From: Mastigamoeba balamuthi | Lineage: Eukaryota > Evosea > Mastigamoebida > Mastigamoebidae | NCBI GenBank assembly: GCA_902651635.1 | Contig: CACRSC010000012.1 | Location: forward strand, 449,911 to 513,910 | Reading direction: 5' to 3' | DNA length: 64,000 nucleotides | Shown here: piece after piece, positions 54,142-64,000 of the stretch | Position numbering within the stretch: the stretch's first letter is position 1 | Layout of the letters: each line of letters begins with the position of its first letter | Program-made: the position numbers and the translations under genes | The notes under the pieces: model-generated | The model's database searches: none | The model's input: the letters and a program-made list of their open reading frames with translations, nothing else | Told to the model about the DNA's origin: nothing

Positions 54142-57100
54142 ATGGGCAACGAGGCAGCGAAAGCCAAGGCGGGCGCTGGCAGCGCCGACGCGGCAGCGCT
54201 CACCGAGAAGGACCTCAGCGACATGCACCTCGACGCCATCCCGCGCGAGCTGCTGCGCTGCGTGCGCCTGCAGGTGCTCTCGCTGAGCCGCAACCGCATC
54301 GCGAGCGCCGCGTGCCTCTGCGACCTGCGCGCGCTGCGGAGGCTCGACCTGAGCGCCAACGCGCTGACGGCCATCGAGGACGAGCTCTGCATGCTGCGCG
54401 CGCTCGAGGTGCTCGACGTCTCCAAGAACGCCATCGGCGAGCTCAACCCGCTTCTGAGCAACCTGCGCGCGCTCAGGGAGCTCAACGTCAGCAACAACAG
54501 GCTCGCGGCCGTCACGCCCGCCATCTGCAGATGCGAGTCGCTCACGTCGCTCAACCTCAGCTTCAACCAGGTGACACTCCTCCCCCCCACGGCTCACCAC
54601 TCAGGGTTCGCTTGCCTGCCCACTGCGGGGCCTGTGAGGGGAGAGACGCCTGCTGCCCCGTTCGGGGGCGAATATGGCTATTTCCTATTTATGATGCAAC
54701 CACTCCGCTCATCAGAGTTAGAGAGATATCCGGCGATTCTAGAATTGAGGATTCTTCTCGCTCTGTGGGGGGCAGTTATTCGGTTGATTACACGAGGAGA
54801 GAGCATGCGTGTGGGTGTCTCTTAGAGTCAATTTTGCGGCCATCCATCGCAGGGCCCGGTTCTCTTTTTATCCCAGACACTGTGTCTGACGCGAGCCATG
54901 GCGCTGGGCAGATTGTGGTCCTGCCGCAGGAGCTGTTCGTTCTCAGCACGCTGACGAAGCTGCTGGTGAACAACAACATGATCGAGACGCTGCCCGACGG
55001 CATCGGCCAGCTGGGCCAGCTGACGCTGCTGAACCTCGGCGAGAACGAACTCGTCGAGCTGCCAGGGGCCATCGGCAGGCTCAAGTCGCTCGCGAAGCTC
55101 TACCTCGACAACAACGACCTGCAGGAGATCCCCCCGGAGATCGCCCACCTCTCGTCGCTCAAGGAGCTCAACCTGCGCTCCAACAGGCTGGTCGACCTCC
55201 CGAGCGGTTCGCCTCTCGTTCGCATTTGCGCCTGAGCCCCAACCACGCGTCTCTCCCCCAGCCATCGGCTCGATGCCCGCGCTGCGCATGTGCGACCTCA
55301 ACGACAACCCCTGGTCGTCACCCAGCTATCAGAGCGACGACATGAACGCGCTCCTCGACTTCCTCCGAGGTTGCCACGACGACCCCCCCTGCAGACCAGC
55401 CGATCACTGACGCGGGCCTTCCCCCTCTTCCCCTTCCTCCAGGGAAGCAGGACAAGAAACACCGCAGGATCGTCACAGCGACCAAGTCCGAGCGCAGGAT
55501 GCTCGCAGCGGCTGCGATTGCCAAGAAGCCGTGAGTGCCACCGCGCAGACACTTCGCTGCTCGCTACGCCTCTAACGTCACACCCCCTCCCCCTTCGTGC
55601 AGCGTGACGCCGCCGCCACCAGCAGACGACTTTGTGTTTGTGAAGCAGACAAAGAGGCTGCTGCGCGTCAAGGGGTCGTCCAAGGACAAGGTGTTTGTGC
55701 AGTCGGTCGACGTCACGTACAAGTCGCTCAGCGAGGGCGACTCGTTCATCCTCGACGCCATACACCAGCTGTACGTGTGGCTCGGCGCGGGCTCCAACGC
55801 GTTCGAGCGCGCCAAGGCGCAGCACCTCGCTGGCCTGCTCAACAAGGAGGCGCTCATCCCCGCAGCCCCGCGCATCATCGACCGCGCGAGGAAGCACGTC
55901 GAGGACGAGCAGTTCTGGCTGGATCTCGGAGACAAGGGTCCCGTGCAGACGACGGGCTCCGACCCCAAGGAGGACGACAAGGCCTACGGGACCTTCCTCG
56001 ACGGGCTGAAGCTCTTCGCGATCACCGAGATCGAGGGCACGGACCGTGTGCAGGTCACGCCCATCTTCGGGTGCAGGCTCGAGAAGAGCATGCTGTCGTC
56101 CAACGCGTCGTACGTGCTCGACAACGGCACGGACGTGTTCGTGTGGTGCGGCACGTACTCGTCGGGCAACGAGCGCTCGTGGGCGTGGCTCAAGGCCGAG
56201 GACCTCGTCAGCAAGGGCCGCCGCCCCTCGTTCGCCCAGATCTACATGGTCCTGGACGACGGCGAGAGCGTGATCTTCATCGAGCACTTTGCGGGCTGGC
56301 GCGATGACTCGTGGGCCTACGACGAGCGCGAGAAGGAGCGCCTGCGCAAGGAGCAGAAGCGCATCGAGGAGGAGAGGCTCACGGCGCAGAAGGAGGACAG
56401 GGAGGTCCGCGCGAGGGTCAGGGGGATCGCCCCGTCACCGTCGCCTGGGCTGCCCAGCACGCCTACGTCCCCTGCCAAGGCAGTGACGCCCCAGCTGTCG
56501 CCTGCCGTCACCCCAGAGAAGCCTCCTGCCAGGCTGCCACCCAAGCCACCTGCAGAGGAGCCTGTGACTCCGATGGCAGCGAAAGCCAGGCCACCGGAGC
56601 GCTCTCCGCCGAGGCCCCCCGCGGAGGCAGAGACGCCAGCGAGCGTTGCGCCTGTCAGCAAAGTCAAAGAGCCCTCGGTGGTGCCGCAGAAACAGGTGGA
56701 GGTGCCTACGGTCGCGCAGGCCGTTGCGGCGAGCGTCGCAGCCGCGGCCGCAGCGGAGGCTGCGGTGCCGAAGAGGGAGCGCTCCAAGTCTCCGAGGGTC
56801 AAGTCACCTAAGGCGGACGACGTGAAGGTGCCCGAACTGAAGCTGTCTGACATACTCGGCACGACCAAGGAGAAGGAGAAGTCCCCCCGGGAGTCTCTCA
56901 AGACGTCCAAGGAGAAGTCCCCGCGTGAGTCCATGAAGACCTCGAAGGACAAGTCACCCCGCGAGTCGACCAAGACACCCGAGAAGAACGCTGTGGCTCC
57001 CCAGGAGAAGGTGTCGCCAAGGGCAGAGACCCCCAAGAAGTCCGAGGAGAAGGTGTCGCCAAGAGCCGAGACTCTCAAGAAGTCCAAGGAGCTCGACAAG

Positions 57101-60100
57101 TCGCCCCGCAGCAACGATGTTGTCGTTGCGCAGACGGCGCCCAAGGAGACCCCCAAGCCCGCGGAGCCTGCGAATAAGGACGAGGAGGTGCTGCCGGAGA
57201 AGCCCAAGCTCACAGGCAAGGAGTCGGAGGAGGACCTGATCCGCATTGCCATCGAGCAGGCCAAGGCCGAGATGCGCGCAGAGCGTCGCAGCGGGAGGAA
57301 ATCGACCAGGCCCAAGGAGAAGGCAGACGAGGAGCCCGCGGTCAAGGACGACGATACCACAGATACCTCTGCGCTCGGAGACGATGCATCGGCGAAGACG
57401 ACTACTGCGAGGGGCGTCAAGCGGCCTTCCAAGAGGGCTGCGACGAAGAACCCGATCAGGGAGAGGGCCAAAATGGAGGAGGACCAGAAGGCCGAGTCCG
57501 AGAAGGCCGCGCTCGACGACAAGAACAAGGCCAGGGCCGGCGCGCAGATTCTCGGCGGTTACGGCCTGCTGTCTTCCGTTAAGGCAGAGGAGTTCCTTTT
57601 CGCCAAGGTTCGTCAACGGGTTTTCTCACGGTCTTTCTGTCTGTGCCACAGCGCTTCTCTGACGGCTCAACATACAGAAAAGGCTGGCCGACGACGAGAC
57701 TCGCAAGACGCTCTCCCAGAATCCGCTGCTGCTGGTGCGTTTCTGATTTGCGCTTTGGTTATGGGCTTGACATGGGTTTTCTCTTTGGCCGTAGCCGAAG
57801 GACCTGCCTAGGCTGTACCACATCAAGGGGCGCAGGAGGCCGTTCGCGAAGCAGGTCGAGAGGTCGTGGAGGTCCCTCAACAGCGGCGACTGCTTCATCC
57901 TCGACCCCGGGAAGAACACAACGGTGCTCCCCTCTGCGCCTCAGCAGGGTTTCCCAGCCACCACAGACTGACTCGCTGCATCCCCCTCAGGTAATCTACC
58001 AATGGAACGGAAGAGATGCGAACAGAATCGAGAAGGGCAAGGCAATGGACCTTGCGAAGAACATCAAGGACAAAGAACGTTTCAGCGCAAAAGTCGTTCC
58101 GATGGGTCCGTGTCTCTCGGCCGTCTCTGTCGTGGGGTGACTGACACATGTGCGCTGCAGAGGAGGGGCAGGAGCCCCAGGAGTTCTGGAACATACTTGG
58201 AGGCGCCCCAACAGAGAGGATCGCTTCGAAGGAGCAGGGCGGAGACGACGAGGAGGCCGAGAGAGCCTACGCCAACCACATTGTCCTCTACAAGTGCCCC
58301 CCCCCCCTCCCCTGTAGCTCGCCGCGCACCTCGGCTACAGCTTCCTAACACACACGACACAACGAGCAGGCTCGTGAACAACGAAGAGCAGGACAAGGTC
58401 GAGCCACAGATCGTGTCGGAGGAGGGCAGGCCACTGGTCAAGTCGATCCTGAACCCCGCGTGCAGCTACCTGCTCGACTGCGTCTCGGAGATCTACGTGT
58501 GGACGGGCCTGCAGATTCCCTCCAAGTACCGCCAGCGCTCTGTGCGCCACGGCGAGACGGCGGTCGCGCAGCGCGAGAAGAGCTTCTGGGCCGCGCCTCT
58601 GTACCACGAGTGGGCGGGCTCCGAGCAGGTCATGTTCAAGGAGCGGTTCGCTGACTGGAACAGCGTGCCCATCTCCGTGGCCCAGCCCGTCACCTTCGAC
58701 ATGAACAGTGCGCGCCTGCACCACCAGTAGGGAACAGCGCGTCTCATCGGGTTTTGCCTGCAGAGACGAGGTCGATACAGTCGAACGTGGACATCGCGCA
58801 GGTGTTCACGCGCAAGACGCAGAAGGAGGAGATCATGATCGACGACGGCACGGGCAAGGTGCGCATCTGGCGCGTGGAGGAGTTCAAGCGCGTGCCCGTC
58901 GACGAGAGCACGTACGGCGAGTTCTACAGCGGCGAGAGCTACGTCATCCTCTACTCGTACATCTGGAAGAATAAGGACTGTTACCTCATCTACTTCTGGC
59001 AGGGCCGCACCGGGACAATAGTGCGGATGCTCACCTGGGGGATTAAGCTGTCTTTGTCTCGCACGCTTTTTTGGGTGCAGCTTTCTCGAGATATGTGCTC
59101 CAGCCAGTGTTGGTGTTTGCTTTATCTATTGTTTGCCTTTGCCCCGAACCTGACACCTGAACGGCTGCCGTATGTGTGGCCCACAGCTCGGGAAGGGAAC
59201 TTCGGCTCTGTTGACGATCGAGCTGGACGACCGGATGAAGAGGAACGTGGCCATGAGCAAGGAGGTCAGGGTCGTGCAGGGCAAGGAGCCCAGACACTTC
59301 CTGACGGTCTTCCGCGGCAAGATGGTCACGCACATCGGCAAGGACCCCAGGTCTGCCGGCGCCTCGCCCAGCGCGGGATCCCGGCCCTCGACTGTGCTCT
59401 ACGACATCCGCGGCACCGACGAGGCCCTGACGCGCGCCAACCAGACCACGTGTGCCGCCGCGGCCCTCAACAGCACCGCCGCGTTCGTGCTCGTCTCCAA
59501 GTCCAAGTGCTTCGTCTGGAAGGGCCGCTTCTCCAACGACTTCGAGACGCGCTTCGCGAGCGACATCGTCACCAAGACGTCGCTGAAGCGCGACGAGGTC
59601 GTCGAGGTCGCCGAGGGCTCGGAGACCGACGAGTTCTGGTCGGAGCTCGGAGGCAAGTCGCGGTACCCGTCGGCCGAGTGGAAGTCGCGCAACGACCCGC
59701 GCCTGTTCCAGTGCAGCGTCGCCTCCGGGTCGTTCGCCATCGAGGAGGTGCTCTCGTTCTCGCAGGACGACCTGATTCGCGACGACGTGTTCATCCTCGA
59801 CGCCGTGTCGTCGGTGTACGTGTGGATGGGGTCCAAGTCGCACCCCGCGGAGCAGCGCTTCGCCATGCAGTCGGCGACCGAGTACATGACACACGCGGCC
59901 GCCGTAGACCAGAGGCCCAACTCGACGCCGCTTCTGCGCGTATTCGAGAAGCAGGAGCCCTTCGTCTTCACGACGCACTTCCACGGGTCCGCCTTATTTT
60001 ATTCGCCACTGGGCTTTTCATAGGGTCGGGTCTGACCGTTTCTGGTGCAGGTGGGACAGCGGGACCGTTCAGCAGAAGTACGACGAGGGCCTCGTGGACG

Positions 60101-60359
60101 TTGCGGCAGTTCTGCTCGACTACAGCCGCAAGTACTCGTACGAGGACCTTGTGGCCAAGAAGTACCCCAAGGGCATCGACGAGACCAACCTCGAGGCACG
60201 GCAGATCCCAGCGCCCTTTAGCATCGACTGACCCCGGCATTTCAGAACTACCTCGAGGACAGCGAGTTCGAGAGGGTGTTCCGGATGAAACGGGAGGCGT
60301 TCTCCAAGCTTCCTCTGTGGCAGCGCCAGACGTACAAGAGAGGCGTCAAATTGTGGTAG
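54142..60359 (+). CDS. LRR-gelsolin-villin headpiece protein
   Basis: Fourteen exons (54142-54570, 54912-55206, 55262-55369, 55443-55530, 55603-57607, 57678-57734, 57795-57923, 57991-58105, 58161-58293, 58370-58707, 58764-59020, 59187-59986, 60051-60195, 60246-60359) give 1670 residues. Residues 1-275 hold about nine leucine-rich repeats. Two gelsolin-like domains follow (about 310-545), then a disordered insert of about 400 residues with KSPRES repeats, then about five more gelsolin-like domains (SEIYVWTG, CYLIYFWQGRTGTI, SVYVWMGSKS), and a C-terminal villin headpiece (FERVFRMKREAFSKLPLWQR, ending GVKLW). Flightless-I has LRR plus six gelsolin domains but no headpiece in animals; villin has the headpiece but no LRR. 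It should bind, cap or bundle F-actin. The last intron is GC-AG (60196). Confidence 0.85.
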
Positions 60360-60678
60360 AACAACTGTTTCTTATGCGCCTGGGTGGCTCTTGGTTCTTT
60401 CTCTCTTTATTTTTGATGGCGTGCGGGCAATGCTATTGTGACCCACAGACGAGCTGCGTCGCCGTGGCGGACAAGCCGGGTGGGAAATTTCTATATAAAT
60501 AGATAGAAATTAGAAAAAGTGCGGAATGACGTTGAGGCGCATTAAATAGCGGCGGAGTGCCATTTGTTTGCTTTATCGGGGGGTGATGGATGAGATGGGA
60601 TGGGACGAGCAAGTCGATGATGGGTAAGCTCTCTCGACTTGTGCATAAATTCAATGTGGGGGGTATGAAACGCCCGGT
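60360..60678. other. Convergent intergenic region
   Basis: 319 bp between the ends of the LRR-gelsolin gene and surface-protein gene 2. AT-rich at 60490-60550. No exon seen. Confidence 0.45.
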
Positions 60679-61679
60679 TTAGAAGAAGAGCGCCAGGGCC
60701 GAAAGCAGGGAGACGAAGGAGACGACCACCGCCGCAGCACCGCCGGTGCAGTTCGCCCCGATGCAGACGTTGTACGTGGAGACGTCGCCCGAGAACGTGC
60801 CCGCGAGCGTGACGACGTAGTAGGTCTTCTGGTTGGCCGAGAAGAGGTGGTCCTCGGTCTTGGTGAGCTGGATGAAGCCGCCGGTCGTCGTGTTCTGCGG
60901 GTCGTTCCACGTGATCGTCGACCCACCGACGGCGATGCTACCGAAGTTGCCGGAGAACACGACGGGCATCGTGGAGGTCTCGCTGTGGACGAACGTGAAG
61001 TAGTTGCGGGTGCCCTTGTTCAGGGTGAGGTCCGGAGAGGCGAAGTCGGGGGTGAGCTCGATGGGGTGCGCCTTGGAGAGCCCGTAGATGTAGGCGCCGT
61101 TCGAGTCCTGCAGGCGCGCCCAGAAGTTGCTGGTGATGCTGTGCACGCACACCTCCATGGGGCACTCGGCCAGCAGGCTGACGTAGAGCGTGCACCCGGA
61201 AGAGCAGTTCACCGATTCGAGGCTGAAAGTGTACGTGTAGGTGTCGAACGACAGCGCCGACCTGAACCTCTTGACCGCGAGCGGGGCCGTCTCTGCCTCT
61301 GTTGTATTTGTGCCCGTACGTGAGCCTTAACCTCGGGGTTCTGTGTGGGCGGGTGGGGTACCAGCGATGGACTCGCCGACGCTCAGGATGACCCTGCGGC
61401 CGGGGTTGCCCACGCCGAAGTTGAACGAGAACTCGATCTGGCTGGCGCCCATGGCGGCCTCGTAGCGCGAGACGACGATCTGGCCCTGTTGGAGGCGAGT
61501 GAGAACGGGGGCCCTTGGAATCCGAGGGGTCGGGCGGTGGGGGGGTGAGGGCTCCCACGTGCCTCCCATCTGCCGTTCTTGGGGATCTCGACGTCTCGGT
61601 ACGAGTTGAAGTTGTCGAGGGTGTAGGTCTGGGCGAGGGCGAGCGCAGCGAGTGCGCACAGAGCGAATGCTGTTCTCAT
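60679..61679 (-). CDS. Secreted, GPI-anchor-like protein, paralogue 2 of 3
   Basis: Three exons (61679-61563, 61485-61362, 61298-60679) give 286 residues with the same layout as the gene at 315-1365: signal peptide (MRTAFALCALAALALAQ), YTLDNFNSYRDVEI, a beta-rich core with SQIEFSFNFGVGNPGRRV and TWNDPQNTTTGGFIQ, and a hydrophobic tail (AAVVVSFVSLLSALALFF). Intron 1 begins with GC (GAG|GCACGT), intron 2 with GT. The in-frame ATG nine codons upstream would mask the signal peptide, so the later one was chosen. Function unknown. Confidence 0.86.
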
Positions 61680-61717
61680 GGTTGCGGTGTCTTGTTTGCT
61701 ATGCAATGCGGTGCTTT

Positions 61718-61724
61718 CTTATAT
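61718..61724 (-). promoter_or_regulatory. TATA-like box, surface gene 2
   Basis: ATATAAG on the minus strand, 39-45 bp before the ATG of the gene at 61679. The position suits a short 5' UTR; the sister gene at 63306 has a stronger TATAAAA. Confidence 0.4.
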
Positions 61725-62318
61725 CTGAGCTCTCTTTTCCTGAGCGAAGAGGAAATTGACGTCGCTTCTGTCATCATTAGCATATCGCATCTCGTGATAT
61801 TCAGTGCACTCCCTCTTTTCGTGCGAAATTCAGTGATCTACAGGGAGATTTTCGTGAGTCAGAAGGGTCAGTTGGGGTCCCCCATTTCCCCTTTCAAAAC
61901 CCCCCCACCCTTTCGCGCCCCATGTTGACACTTGGTGGGGGATTTGCGTGTCTCTGGGGTGTGCCCGAGCCACAAGTTCCAATGTCCGTGTGATGCTGCC
62001 CTCGGCTGTGCCCTCAGTAATGCCCCGGCCCGTGAACACACAGCCCTCTTGGCACAACAGCAGGGCCGCGTGTGCCGCGGACCTCACGCAGTTCATCGTG
62101 TCATTTAAAGGGGCCCGTGGCCGACGGGCGGGGCACTTGCCCACCTCATGGGTTTAACGGCGCCGAGCACGGATGCACTGTGATTCCCCTCTCTGCCAGG
62201 AACAAGTCCATAAAGAGAGCAGAAAAACCTCAGAAGGGGGTAGACCACCGGGTGACGGACCAACCTTTTGATTTGCTGTCTCGGTCCCCGCGCGGGAGTG
62301 GGTGATTGGAGACTGATC
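61725..62318. other. Intergenic between surface-protein genes 2 and 3
   Basis: About 590 bp between tandem paralogues. No open frame with protein character and no splice support. Holds the upstream region of gene 2 and the 3' flank of gene 3. Confidence 0.4.
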
Positions 62319-63306
62319 TCAGAGGAAGAGACTCAGGGCCGAGAAGAGCGAGGCGGTCGAGACGGCCACCGCCACAGCACCGCTGTTGCAGTTGGACCCG
62401 ATGCAGACGTGATACGTGGCGTCGTCGCCCACAAACGTGTCGGCGAGCTCGACGACGTAGTAGGTCTTCTGGTTCGCCGTGAAGGCGCGCTTCTCCCTGT
62501 TGTGCAGCTGGATGAAGCCGCCGGCCGTCGTGTTCTGCGGGTCGTTCCACGTGCTCGTCGACCCCCCGACGGCGATGTTCGAGAAGGCGCCGACGAACCA
62601 CTCGACGGGCATCGTGGCGGCGACGCTCGGGGTGAACGTGTAGAAGTTGCGGGCGCCCTTCTTGATGGTGATGTCGGGCGAGTGCAGGTCGGCCGAGAGC
62701 TCGATGGGGTGCGCCTTGGAGGGCCCGTAGATGTTGGCGCCGTTCGAGTCCTGCAGGCGCGCCCAGAAGTTGCTGGTGACGCTGTGCACGCACACCTCGA
62801 GGGGGCACTCGGCCTTCAGGCTGAAGTACAGCGTGCACCCCGTCTGGCAGTCGACCGACTGGAGGCTGAACGCGTACGTGTCGGTGATCAGCGAGAACAC
62901 CGACTGGAACCTCTTAGACACCATCGGCGACGACTCGGCCGCTGTTTGTGGGAAGGAGGAGGTCAGCCGTCCGTTTTCCACAATAGGGAGGTTCTTCTGT
63001 GCGGGCCTGCGAGGGACTTAGCGACGTTCATGGTGACCCTGCGCCCGGGGTTGCCCCCGCCAAAGTGAAACGAGAACTCGATCTGGCTGGCGCCCATGGC
63101 GATCTGGGCCTGCGTGACAACGAACTGGCCCTGTGGAAGAAGAGGTGTGAGGGGCCTCTGGTAGGGTTGTGCTGGTGAGCAGGTCTTGCCTCCCATCTGC
63201 CGTTCTTGCGGATCTCGACGTCTCGATAGGAACGGAAGCTGTCGAGGGTGAACGTCTCGGCGAGGCTGAGCGCAGCGAGGGCGCAGAGAATGAATGCGGT
63301 TCTCAT
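62319..63306 (-). CDS. Secreted, GPI-anchor-like protein, paralogue 3 of 3
   Basis: Three exons (63306-63190, 63130-63007, 62941-62319) give 287 residues: signal peptide (MRTAFILCALAALSLAE), FTLDSFRSYRDVEI, SQIEFSFHFGGGNPGRRV, a core with two Cys pairs and TWNDPQNTTAGGFIQ, and a C-terminal hydrophobic tail (VAVSTASLFSALSLFL). It is closer to paralogue 2 than to paralogue 1 in the first exon. Both introns begin with GC (GAG|GCAAGA and CAG|GCCCGC) and end in CAG. Reading frames join perfectly only with these GC donors. The family is unknown; surface display is inferred. Confidence 0.87.
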
Positions 63307-63366
63307 GGTATTGAAGACTTGCTGTGCAACAGGTGAATTGAAATAAAAGACTCACTGGAGCGCTCG

Positions 63367-63373
63367 TTTTATA
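63367..63373 (-). promoter_or_regulatory. TATA box, surface gene 3
   Basis: TATAAAA on the minus strand, 61-67 bp upstream of the ATG at 63306. Confidence 0.5.
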
Positions 63374-63773
63374 GTTCAGGAAAGTGACGTCTGCGCTGAT
63401 GTCATCACTCACATTTTCGAGAAACAGCAACGCAATATCTCGCGGCTCACGCACAGGTCCTCACATGCCCTCACATGGCCATCCGGGGACACCACTCACT
63501 GCTCTGTGCGCTGTCAACTCCTCTGTGTGCCAGGCCTACCATCGGGCCACTCGGAGTGGTTCCCGAAGACCGCGGTGCTATCTGAAACTCGTCGGAAGCG
63601 GCGTGATGCTTTTCCAGACCGTCTTCTGTGAGCGCCGTCACTCCTGTGCGGACTGTGAAAAATGTCATTACACAAACCTTCTGCCCTGGATCAAGCGACA
63701 GTGTACCCCACGTGCCACATGGGCACAGAGAACTCTAAAGGTCATGCAGCGCGGGAGGAGGCATGGGAGTAAC
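63374..63773. other. Intergenic, upstream of surface gene 3
   Basis: 400 bp with open frames on both strands but nothing protein-like. Likely upstream promoter sequence of gene 3 and the 3' flank of a gene entering from the right. Confidence 0.35.
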
Positions 63774-63893
63774 TAGGCGAACGAGGAGAGAGCCGACGAC
63801 TTGGCCTTGGGAAGGGTCTCGCGTCTGGCGGAGAAGAGCATGCCCTCGAGCGTCGTGCTGCAGGCACGGCTCGCGTGCACGAAGGAGTTGCCC
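63774..63893 (-). CDS. Last exon of a gene entering from the right edge
   Basis: After an acceptor (ATCCTAG) the minus strand reads GNSFVHASRACSTTLEGMLF, then SARRETLPKAKSSALSSFA, then a stop. The codon use is strongly GC-biased, as in the real genes here. The upstream exon could not be placed with certainty within the last 100 bp of the window, so the gene is partial. No family recognised. Confidence 0.4.
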
Positions 63894-64000
63894 TAGGATG
63901 CCAAGGGTGTCACCACCTGTGAGAACAGCAGCCTGCTCCCCCATGCTGGCTCATAGCCATCGCCGGCAGCTTCTCACATCCCTTTTTGAAGCTCATGGGT

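Noticed and set aside
1-64000. tRNA, rRNA genes and CRISPR arrays
   Set aside because: No T-loop/anticodon arrangement, rRNA core sequence or regularly spaced repeat array was seen on either strand.
1-64000. Bacterial origin of the window
   Set aside because: Multi-exon genes with GT-AG/GC-AG introns and eukaryote-specific families (NudC, villin headpiece, BLTP, receptor kinase) exclude it.

Overview
This window is nuclear DNA from a microbial eukaryote, most likely a free-living amoeboid protist. Genes are intron-rich and GC-rich, with mostly 40-110 nt introns that often carry a CTAAC branch-like motif. The gene content is signalling, cytoskeletal and secretory: a receptor TKL kinase, gelsolin/villin and ADF-H actin binders, DUF4215 cysteine-rich secreted proteins, RING ligases, a sterol methyltransferase and a bridge-like lipid-transfer protein. 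An amoebozoan such as an archamoeba fits this mix, but no single gene proves it. All exon models were made by eye from reading frame, splice signals and paralogue comparison; coordinates are outer CDS limits, with exon limits in the evidence where worked out.

Layout. 0.3-1.4 kb: first of three paralogous secreted, GPI-anchor-like proteins (the other two are at 60.7-63.3 kb). 1.8-5.1 kb: NudC divergent from an unknown 451-residue protein. 5.5-8.9 kb: ten-exon receptor kinase, divergent from a dual-specificity phosphatase (9.2-10.5 kb) with a PCNA-binding (PIP-box) motif at each end. 11.1-13.4 kb: membrane RING-H2 ligase and a TIGR01589-domain protein. 14.1-15.7 kb: a small protein divergent from a four-TM protein. 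16-20 kb: two Cys/His-rich UBA-RING paralogues plus a partial third copy abutting a one-base gap (N at 18060). 20.2-24.7 kb: Erg6-like sterol methyltransferase, an EED/ESC-like WD40 protein and a small LRR membrane protein. 24.9-37.2 kb: an AT-richer island with an intronless 498-residue ORF, an inverted-repeat element, dispersed palindromic repeats, fragmentary mobile-element-like coding DNA, a second one-base gap (34259) and the 5' part of a LINE. 37.9-41.1 kb: a single-exon TM protein and an ADF-H protein with internal repeats. 42.6-47.6 kb: BLTP3/SHIP164-like lipid-transfer protein, divergent from an MDP1-type HAD phosphatase. 48.7-53.4 kb: head-to-head secreted proteins, each with nine DUF4215 repeats carried largely one per exon. 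54.1-60.4 kb: a 1670-residue LRR-gelsolin-villin-headpiece protein.

Recurring themes. Many genes are divergent pairs with 150-380 bp between start codons, suggesting shared promoters. 5' splice sites are unusual: roughly 70% of the donors I modelled have C at intron position +4 (GTGCGY/GTACGY rather than GTRAGT), and several introns are GC-AG. The best candidates for something undescribed are the double-PIP-box phosphatase, the exon-modular DUF4215 pair, the altered donor consensus and the LRR-gelsolin-headpiece fusion.
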